Notes under the pieces: model-generated
Database searches by the model: none
What the model was told of the DNA's origin: nothing
The model's input: only the letters and a program-made list of their open reading frames with translations
Assembly (NCBI GenBank): GCA_019828545.1
Contig: JACVRA010000128.1
Location: 186,001-250,000 of the forward strand
Reading direction: 5' to 3'
DNA: 64,000 nt
Source of the DNA: Paracamarosporium sp. OC-R06-R3
Lineage: Eukaryota > Ascomycota > Dothideomycetes > Pleosporales > Didymosphaeriaceae
Position numbers and translations under genes: made by a program
In this document: positions 56,278-64,000 of the stretch, piece by piece
Position numbering within the stretch: the first letter of the stretch is position 1
How the letters are laid out: every line of letters starts with the position of its first letter

Positions 56278-58019
56278 ATGACGGCGGAAGGGCAGGCCTT
56301 CGGTTCTTATGAAGATAACGGCACAACGTACCCGGTGCACGTGCCCACATGATTGTGAAGTGAATGGACGGAGAAGTGAAGAGTAGCGGACCCGGCGAAC
56401 TAAGAACGGAGCAGTGGCTAGTGATTGTAGGTAGTGAAAGTTGAGAGAAAGACTAGAGTCATCGGACAGGATGGTGTTGCGGGCCAGGTGGGAATTCTTA
56501 TGTGGGACAGTGCGCGGTGACAAGCCAAAAGGGTCTTCTGTTTTTAAAGGAGGGTCATGGCGACGGCAGCCGTGTTGAGGTACGCATACTTGTTGCATAT
56601 CCGACGCGGGATGTTGTGAGGGTTGTATGTCAGCCGCAAGTCTAGTCGGAGAACGAGGGAGGCGGCCGGGCAGAAAGCGACGGTGGTCAGGAATGCTGGG
56701 AACAATGTGAGCACTTCTAGAATGTGAATGATGATGTAGAGAGTATCTATTCAGCTGACAGGCGACTTCAATCTGAAAGTTTGGGGAGAGCAAGAGAGTG
56801 CATGGGTCCAATGTCGTTGTGGCACAAGGCAACGTGACCAAGCTTGAAAGGCCCACATGATGGCTGTTGATGGTCGGGAAACGCTCGGTTCTTTAAGGTA
56901 GTGTTGAATGCCGCAAGATAAGACATGTGACCACGTGGGAAGACTGGCGGCTAGTGGTGGTCGTTTAGAGCCGGCATAGAGGGGTCACATGACTAAGCTG
57001 CTTAGTGGGTGAGCGAAGGCAGTTGTCAAGTTCAAGGCGAGGTTTTGGTCAGAATGTGCAGTTTGACAAAGCGCATGGCGCATATGAGCGAAGCAATCAA
57101 GATGCCGGTTGCGTCTGGCTATCCGCTTCCTCCCGTGCTGGCCGAGGTCGGGTGGGCATGGAAGGCAGAAACAGCAGTTCAGGTCATGCATGGCGAGGCA
57201 GTTGGGAGATGGCCCAGGCGGGATCTAGGCCGCATCGCGACGTCGAGACCAGCGAAAGGGAACGGGCAAAGGGTGGGCGGTTCGCAGGCTGCATGTCGTT
57301 TGGCCATGTATGGCCAGCGGGTGCCGGCGAGGGGTTGGTGATAGGGCCGACGCAGGTTGGTGCAGCGCCCCCCGTTGTTGGCTGGGGACCATGAGCAAAT
57401 CGTGCATCCGCAGCACCGGCGACGCTCAAAAGACGGGCGCATCCCCTGCGAGACGGAGCAAGACTCTGCTCTTGGGGCTGTTCCCCTTCACCAAGTCGTT
57501 CACAAGGCGCGAAGTGGGCAGGTCGTGTCGGCCCATGTCGGACGGCGTCCTGAGGCATCGAATCAGCTGCTTCCGATTTGTTTTCTTCCCGCCGTCCATC
57601 CTCTCCACGCTGCGCCGTCACTTGCACGCCTAACACGTCCCGCTTCCCGCTTCCCCCAGCTTTGCACGCCAGGCGCCCGCCGACGAGAGCCCGCGGCAAA
57701 CTCTGAACCGCTACCCCGCCGTCCCTTCATAACCCCCAGAGCCCCTCGCTCGCGCTCCCGCCCCGTCCACCGCTGCGCTGACCTTACGTCACCCGAACGT
57801 GACAAGCAACCACCACGCTTCGGCTATTCGATACCGCGGGAGGACCCCTCGAGCAGCTGCATGAGGACCAGATAAAGACGGCCAAGGTCTCCCTGAGGCA
57901 GCATCTCCCTCCCACGCCGCACCTGCCACTCTTGTCCACCATCCGCGCCTTTTACCGTGCGCCTATTAATGCACGCCGACACCCAGAGCCCTCGCTCACG
58001 GCGCAAGTCTCCAGACACC
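56278..58019. other. long intergenic stretch
   Basis: About 1.7 kb. The first 580 bases are the open upstream extension of the HD gene. From 57000 to 57950 several overlapping open frames occur on both strands, as expected in GC-rich DNA, and none has a domain. Confidence 0.5.
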
Positions 58020-58520
58020 ATGTCGTCAAATCGTCCCTTCTTCTCCAACTTCCTCGCCGCCTTCCGAGCCCAGTCCGCCATACAGAAAGCCGCAACCTCG
58101 CAGTCGGCCGCCGCTGCAAGCTCATATACCCACAACGCCTCCGCGTCGTCACAAAATGCGAACCAGAACTCTTCGACCACGTCGCGGACAATAGCTACCA
58201 AGGCCGGACCTCCCTCGCCAGGAGCCACCACCGCCGCGGTTCAGGCCTCAGGCCAGTTCCAGCCCACCAGGCAGCACCCCGCGCCCTACCACCGCTCAAC
58301 CTCGCCCGCAACAACAAAAGCCTTCCCCATTCCGGGCGCATCGGCAAGAAGCCGGAGAGGATCGGATAGCTCCTCAGAGGGCTTCCACGAGGTCATGGGC
58401 GCAGAGAAGTGGTACATCGGCGGCCGCACAGCCACGGGCGAGGAGAAGTTCTACAAGCTCGGCATGGTCAAGCGGCACCGAAGTGTGGATAGACTGAGCT
58501 TGGATAGACTCAGCATATAG
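58020..58520 (+). CDS. small protein with conserved-looking C-terminal WYIGGR motif
   Basis: One exon, 166 residues from MSSNRPFFSNFLAAFRAQSA; an in-frame ATG at 57957 would add 21. The middle is Ser/Ala/Thr/Pro-rich and disordered. The final 40 residues look structured and specific: EKWYIGGRTATGEEKFYKLG then VKRHRSVDRLSLDRLSI, with the six-residue unit S-x-D-R-L repeated at the very end. The folded-looking ends around a linker argue for a real gene. I do not recognise a family or function. A basic RSRRGS site could be phosphorylated. Confidence 0.6.
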   Translation: MSSNRPFFSNFLAAFRAQSAIQKAATSQSAAAASSYTHNASASSQNANQNSSTTSRTIATKAGPPSPGATTAAVQASGQFQPTRQHPAPYHRSTSPATTKAFPIPGASARSRRGSDSSSEGFHEVMGAEKWYIGGRTATGEEKFYKLGMVKRHRSVDRLSLDRLSI

Positions 58521-59493
58521 TGGGCAGGCTCTGCGGCGACAAAAGCAACATCTGCATTGAAGGCGTTTACGGCAATCTCGTTATCGACATCCCAGGAAGG
58601 GCCATTTTCTCGAGAACAGGCGTTTATGGGCATTACCCGCTGAAGGCGACTATTTCCCTTGCGGCTTTACAACATGAGTATATAGTTATCTGCGGCTCAC
58701 GCTGCCACATTAAATATTAGACGACACTGCATTTCACATCAAGAGTACCTACCTGTCCCGCCCAACGCTAATCCATGCAGATGCACATGGCACCCGCAGC
58801 TCAAAGCCAGACCGTTTCCGGCGCGTTTCCGGCCAGACTCATAAATGCGGAGCATGGTGATCGCCAGGCCTAAACGGCGCAGCGACGATCGCTCTCGTGT
58901 CCGAAATCGCAGCACCTTGATCTCAGCGTGGCATCTTTCTTATCTGTTGCCTTTCTTTGGAAGGGAAAATTATTCCCGAGTCGAGTCCATGCGCCACACT
59001 CGTGGCTAGTCGCCATGCGAATACTACTCACTCCAATAGAAAGAAGGTCAAATGAGAGCAGCGTCGCGCTGTTCGGCGAAAACGGCACCTTGGCCGACGA
59101 ACCGACGCTTCGGCATTCACTCCGACGGTGTATCATTCCGACAGCGCGGATACGCTTGCGCCCCGGCCGGCAATCTCTACGGAAAAGCGTGCCTTTGACC
59201 TTTTCGGGACACCCATGACGGCGAACTTGGCCCAACCTGCAGATTTTGAAGAACTTCGTACGCTAGCGTTTGAACTGATAAGTGTAGTGACTCGTCAATA
59301 TGCGGAGTGCGTTGTATATCGCTCGAACTCACCGATACTTGAATCACTAGCTCCCCAGTCTTGTGTCGGTGTGATAACTTTGAGTGGCTTCTGGAGATGC
59401 TCCAAAATTTGAAGCACATTCACACGATACTGTACATTCATTTCTGAATATTTTCGGACGTCTATTTCTATTCGAATCTATGATTAGCCTATC
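58521..59493. other. intergenic region
   Basis: About 970 bases between two plus-strand genes; no supported gene. It holds the promoter of the MFS transporter. Confidence 0.5.
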
Positions 59494-61524
59494 ATGGCAC
59501 CCGCAACCGCATCTTCGTCCACAGCACCAGCGCACACGGGACCACAATCCCAGGTAATCGATGCTGAGAAGCAATTCGCCTCCATAGTTCCATCCGAACG
59601 CGAAGAGAACAACCGGCTCCAATTACAGCACACGGTTTCCGGCTTCAGCAACCATGAGATGACGAACGTGTCATACGTCGTAACGGGCGACAACGACGAG
59701 GTTTACAACCGCTTCTCGGAGCGTCGAAAACTCGTCATCACCGCTGTTCTCTCTTTCTGTAGTTTTCTGGCACCAATTTCGTCAACGACTGTACTCTCTG
59801 CTGTACCTGAGGTCGCAGCTACTTTCCACTGCGATGGCTCAATCATCAATTTGTCCAACGCTATGTACATGTTGTTCATGGGCATTAGCCCTTGTTTCTA
59901 CGGGCCGATCGGCACGATATACGGGAGAAAATGGGTACGCAATAACCACAATGAAAATGATGACCAAGACCATGCTGGCCTGGGTGATGACTATCGAGGA
60001 TGCTAGAGACTGACGCCAAAGCGATAGGTTTCTGTGATCAGTGCTACGCTGTTTACTGCTGCGAGCATTGGGACTGCGCTCGCGCCTAATCTGGCGGCGT
60101 TCTTCATCTTTAGAATCTTGACTGCTTTTCAAGGGACGGCTTTCTTGATTATAGGGTCGAGTGTTATTGGAGATATTTATAAGCCTACTGAGCGAGGCAC
60201 TGCGTTGGGATGGTAAGTCAGCTATATACCGATCACATTTCTTTTTCTAGTACACAGGAACACAACCTCAACTCAATCATGTGAGTATGCCAAACATCGA
60301 CTAACACAATCGTTTAGGTTCCTCTCAGGGACCTTGATTGGCCCTGCCTTAGGTTAGTTGTTTCCAAACCTCTTCTTCTCCACCATACTAATTCCCCAGG
60401 CCCTTTCATCGGCGGTATAATCGTCACCTTCCGCTCCTGGCGCGACATCTTCTGGCTACAAACCGCGCTCGCCGGCGCCGCCACAATCTTCGTCATCTTC
60501 TTCCAGCCCGAAACAATCCACTACCGCCGCGCCGACGAACTCAAGGAGCTCCCCCGAAACAAGAGAGCACACACGCTCTGGCAATGGCTGAACCCCTTCC
60601 GTATCATCCGCCTCTACCGATACCCCAATCTCCTCACCGTAGTACGCACCCCCCACAAACATACCTTACTCCTTTCTAACACTCCGCCCAGGCAGTAGCA
60701 TCCTCCTCCCTAGTCTGGAACATGTACTCCCTGCTCACCCCCATCCGCTACGTGCTCAACCCGCGCTTCGAGCTAACCTCGCCCCTCCAATCCGGCCTCT
60801 TCTACATCGCCCCAGGCGCAGGGTACCTAGTCGGGACCCTCGTCGGCGGGCGGTGGGCGGACCACACGGTAAAAAAGTACATCGCACTCCGCGGCGAGCG
60901 CGTCGCAGAGGACCGCCTCCGCAGCTGCCTGCCGTTCATCGGCATCGTGATCCCCGCGTGCATGCTCGTGTACGGGTGGAGCGTCGAGAAGCGCGTCGGC
61001 GGCGTCGCGCTCCCCGTCGTCATGATGTTCCTGCAGGGCGTCGCGCAGCTGTTTTGCTTCCCGAGCTTGAACACGTATTGCTTGGATGTGTTGCAGAGTC
61101 GGAGTGCCGAGGTCGTTGGTACGTGTTTTTTCTTTTCTTTTCTTTCTTTTCTATTTCCCTTCCTCCTCCTCCTCCTCTTCTTCTTCTCCTGTCCCTCCTA
61201 TCCCTTCTTCTTCCTCTTCTCCTCTTCTTACCCCCTCCCCCTCCCCCTTCCAAACACTCCTCACATGCAATGCCATGAAATGCGCTAACGACAGCACCAG
61301 CCGGCAACTACGCCGTCCGCTACCTCTTCGCAGCCGCCGGCTCCGCAGCCTGCCTCCCCGCCGTGCGCAAAATCGGCGTCGGCTGGTTCTCCACCATCTC
61401 GGCGGGGTTCCTCGTCGTTGCGGCGGCCGCCACCTACGCGACGGCTGTGTACGGCAGGGCGTGGCGGGATGATGTAGATGCGAGGAAGGAGGCGAGGAAG
61501 GAGGGGGGGAGTGTTAGTGTTTAG
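59494..61524 (+). CDS. major facilitator superfamily transporter (DHA1, drug:H+ antiporter type)
   Basis: Exons 59494-59934, 60028-60212, 60318-60352, 60400-60641, 60692-61118 and 61301-61524 join in frame to 517 residues. A cytosolic N-terminus of about 75 residues precedes about 12 membrane helices. Helix 2-3 carries the MFS motif A version FYGPIGTIYGRKW; helix 4 has FRILTAFQGTAFLIIGSSVIGD; the central loop follows FQPETIHYRRADELKELPRN; helix 5 has the motif C-like GPALGPFIGGII. These fit the 12-TM DHA1 group, whose members export small molecules with proton exchange; Qdr/Dtr-like members are the nearest idea. The substrate is unknown. Exon 3 is only 35 nt. The last intron is 182 nt and pyrimidine-rich. 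Confidence 0.88.
61119..61300 (+). repeat. pyrimidine-rich low-complexity intron
   Basis: After a GTACGT donor come TTTTC repeats, then CTC/TTC triplet runs and CCCCCTCCC blocks over about 130 bases, ending at ACCAG. It is the longest intron of the MFS gene and almost purely C/T on the sense strand. Confidence 0.8.
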
Positions 61525-62019
61525 TGTGTAGATGGGGGGTTGAGTTTAAGTTTGAGTTTGGGCGTTTGAGTCTGGGAGGTTAAGTTAAGTTAAGTTGGGA
61601 TGTGTGAGGGGGCGTTTGGGTGGTGTTGGGTGGGCTTGAGTTTGAGCGTGGGCATGGGCATGGCATGAGCGAGGCGTTTTGGTTCGGGCTTTGGCTTGGT
61701 TGGTTGGGTGGGTGTGGCGAGGATATTGCTTTGCATCGCTTCGCATCGCATCGTTAGGCGTTAGGGAGTATGTGTAGAAAAGGGCGGCTTGGATAGAATC
61801 GACAAAAGCCTAATGTATAGTCAGTCAATCAACACCAACACATCAACCCACTATCCCCAACGTGCACACACACATCTCACACCGCCCAGACACGACATAT
61901 CAAGTGAACACAAAAAAGTCTATTCGCGTCTCGCGTGCACGCGTCCTAGTATACACCGCGCCATGCCATGTATGATACACGTCCATCTTTCCACCCCCAT
62001 CCCGCATCCCACCACCCAT
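61525..62019. other. convergent intergenic region with GT/TTGAG-rich tract
   Basis: Between the converging MFS and QCR10 stops. From about 61530 to 61700 the plus strand is G/T-rich with TTTGAGT, TTAAG and GGGCATG-type short repeats, and GCATCGCTTCGCATCGCATCG lies near 61735. No gene is supported. Confidence 0.5.
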
Positions 62020-62621
62020 CTAGAACGGGTTGTCTTCCGGCGCAATCTCCTGGATGAAGTAATCGCCGAGGATGGGCACCTTCTGCATGATGTCCTTGCG
62101 CACGCGGGGGACCTCGGCGAAGAAGAAGAGGGCGAAGAAGCCTGCTACACCACCGAAGCCGGCGGCGAGAGTGCCGCTGGGAGAGTATTAGCGTTGGGGT
62201 TGACTGTGTGGAATTGTGTGGTGTGGTGGGGGGGAGCGGTGGAGAAGGTGTACGGTGCGAGGATGGATGGATGGACTGGGTAGGGTTGGATTGGGTTGGA
62301 CTGGACGTACTACTTTGCGAGGTGGTTGAGGGTGATGCCGTGGTAGTTGCCGGCGATCTTGTACCTGGTGGGGGTTAGTTTGGGTTCTTTTGTGTTGGAT
62401 TGAGGTGAATTGGATTGAGTGGAGTTCGTTGATGGGTCTGCATGGCGTTGGGAGACGAGGTGTGCTGCGCTCTGCAAGCTGTTGTTGGGATGCTTCGTCT
62501 TCCCTCCTCCCTGCGTTTCCCATCTCCCTCTCCCCTGCTACCCAACTCAAACAAAGAAATCCACGTACTGAGGACCAAACGGACTCCGGTAAGCCTTGTA
62601 TGGGCTTCGCATCGACTGCAT
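62020..62621 (-). CDS. QCR10: cytochrome bc1 complex subunit 10 (Qcr10)
   Basis: Exons 62621-62569, 62364-62311 and 62176-62020 join in frame to 87 residues. The order is a basic N-terminus (SPYKAYRSPFGPQYKIAGNY), one membrane helix (AAGFGGVAGFFALFFFAEVP) and a conserved tail (QKVPILGDYFIQEIAPEDNPF). This matches fungal Qcr10, the smallest supernumerary subunit of ubiquinol-cytochrome c reductase in the inner mitochondrial membrane. The protein has no long open frame; it was found by joining three short exons, with introns of 204 and 134 nt, long for so small a gene. A second ATG 3 codons in could also be used. Confidence 0.88.
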
Positions 62622-63565
62622 CTCCCATTAGCTCGCTATCCTTCTCATCTCTCCGGCAAGCCATTGCGGCCGCAGGCGCGTCGCGGGCAACGTACGAATG
62701 CAGCGGGCGTGCGGCCCATGCTACCGGGCTCAGCTGCTTTGGCGCGCATCGTGGCGGTAGTGCGGTGTGGTGGGTAATTGAGGGTGTCGGAGTGACGTTT
62801 GGGTGTTGAGCGAAGGGCAGGCGAAGAAGTGAGGTGAGAGGGCTTGGCGGCGCGGACCAATGGGGAGAGGCGGGTTTTTTCGGGGGAAGCGTAAGAGGGT
62901 GGAGCGTTTGCTTTCTGGTCTATCCGTGATTTAATTGATATGGTATTTTGAGTATTGATCAGTGTGAAGGGGAATTGCTTGGTGCTGGTTCGAGATTTTG
63001 TGGTTGTTTATGTGTGCTTTTCTATGCGATTTGCTGCTGGTTTCTAATTGCGAATGTTTCTGTAATGAATGATTTGAGGATTAGCTGGGTATCATGGTCT
63101 GGGATTCTAGGATTCCAAAATGGTAACAGATGCGTCTTCGCCAGAAGTTCTTCAAATGGAATTCTGGTGAATAGCATGGACGCATCAACGACACCACGAC
63201 GCCATATGACCGTGCTTCATGCCCAAACTAAACATAACTGCAAGAGAAGTCTTTATGATGAACTTCTGCTGCGGTTGTGGTACAGCAGGATAAAAGCCCA
63301 TAGTTCAGATTTTGATCTGCGAAACCACGAACACAACCCACAAACCGAATCTGTGGATGAGTGCGTAAAGTCCGGCATGATATATCCTGGAATGATGGAA
63401 GACACAGTTCCCACAATACTAATGATCTTCGAACTCCAATCGTTTAAGGTGACGTTGAGACATTTGTCTATTCATTCGTTATATGGATGAGGTCGCTTCA
63501 AAGATGCGGCCAGCATCCATTGTCTACTTTATCTCTTCGGTGGTTCCCTACACTGCCACGCCCCT
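62622..63565. other. intergenic region
   Basis: No gene is supported. A plus-strand open frame at 62948-63490 has no domain. It includes the QCR10 promoter and the 3' UTR of PUP2. Confidence 0.5.
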
Positions 63566-64000
63566 CTAGTTCGTGGGAAGTCTTCCGACAACCTGCTCCA
63601 TCTCCTGATCCGTGTAGATCCTGAATCCCCTATTCTGCGTCACGCTCGCCAACTGCACGTTCTTGCTGTCCAGCTTCTCCTCCATGACCTGCTTCAGCGT
63701 CTTGAGCACCAAAACCTCTGCTTCGGCAAGGGTAAGCGACTTGTGGAACTCGTTCTGTAGCTCGGCTTGTGCGCCCTCAGAACCGGAGCCGATGGCTTTT
63801 GCGTCGTATCGATAGAAGGTACCGGATGGCTCAGCGTGGTACCTGCTTCCTTATCAGCTCACTAGTCCACACAACATCTCCGTTTTAGAACGTACAGGCT
63901 GGGTCCGTCCTCATCGTATCCTGCAATCAACAACGCCACACCGAACGGCCGACTCATAATGCTCTCCTCACCCTCTGCACCCTCACCGAACCTCAGCGCA
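63566..64000 (-). CDS. PUP2: 20S proteasome subunit alpha-5 (partial, 3' part)
   Basis: The last exon 63842-63566 and part of the preceding exon (64000-63896) are visible; the rest lies beyond the right edge. The readable 126 residues run from [17 protein letters not shown] through [40 protein letters not shown] and the [20 protein letters not shown] helix. This pattern is specific for alpha-5 (PSMA5/Pup2) in the outer ring of the 20S proteasome, which gates substrate entry. The 53-nt intron keeps phase. The alpha-type N-terminal gate is not in this window. Confidence 0.93.

Noticed and set aside
57184..57699. 171-codon minus-strand frame and overlapping plus-strand frames
   Set aside because: Several frames open at once in GC-rich DNA, none protein-like.
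44618..61524. Monooxygenase plus MFS transporter as a secondary-metabolite cluster
   Set aside because: They are 13 kb apart with unrelated genes between, and no PKS, NRPS, terpene cyclase or pathway regulator is present.

Overview
The window is nuclear DNA from a filamentous ascomycete (Pezizomycotina; the gene set and style fit a Dothideomycete, but I cannot place it further from sequence alone). The reasons are many short introns of about 45-60 nt with GT..AG ends and CTAAC-like branch sites, single genes on alternating strands with no operons, a HET-domain gene, an AA9 cellulose monooxygenase, a Bfa1/Byr4 mitotic-exit regulator and fungal forms of Set2, Rvb2, Qcr10 and Pop8. I modelled 27 protein genes and found no convincing tRNA, rRNA, transposon or CRISPR array.

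Left third (1-23 kb): SET2 histone H3K36 methyltransferase; a mitochondrial GABA aminotransferase; a HET-domain incompatibility-type gene set in long non-coding flanks; a minus-strand protein whose C-terminus resembles the AF4/FMR2 (AFF) homology domain of super elongation complexes; an XRCC4/Lif1 end-joining factor head-to-head with Byr4/Bfa1; a WD40 protein; and an acyl-CoA dehydrogenase ending in the peroxisomal signal SKL.

Middle (23-47 kb): a small proline-rich membrane protein; a membrane-anchored acidic zinc-finger protein; a ubiquitin-like/WLM metalloprotease; a secretory-pathway LicD/Mnn4-like protein; the AAA+ helicase RVB2 divergently paired with a 1000-residue coiled-coil protein; RNase P/MRP subunit POP8; a WW-domain protein with a Gly/Gln/Tyr-rich tail; an F-box/LRR protein; and an FAD monooxygenase with an extra C-terminal beta-rich domain.

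Right third (47-64 kb): a more accessory, gene-sparse stretch with a Cys-rich type I membrane protein, an AA9 lytic polysaccharide monooxygenase, an unknown 259-residue protein and a small secreted Cys-rich protein. It is followed by an HD-domain phosphohydrolase, a small conserved protein of unknown function, a DHA1-type MFS transporter, cytochrome bc1 subunit QCR10 and, cut by the right edge, proteasome subunit alpha-5 (PUP2).

Most genes are core housekeeping functions (chromatin and transcription elongation, DNA repair, mitotic exit, respiration, proteolysis) that are not linked as a pathway. I see no biosynthetic cluster and no clearly new multi-gene system. The most interesting items are single genes: the AFF-like protein, the microexon-containing WW/low-complexity protein, the monooxygenase fusion and the membrane zinc-finger protein. 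Exon boundaries were read by eye from splice signals and reading-frame continuity.
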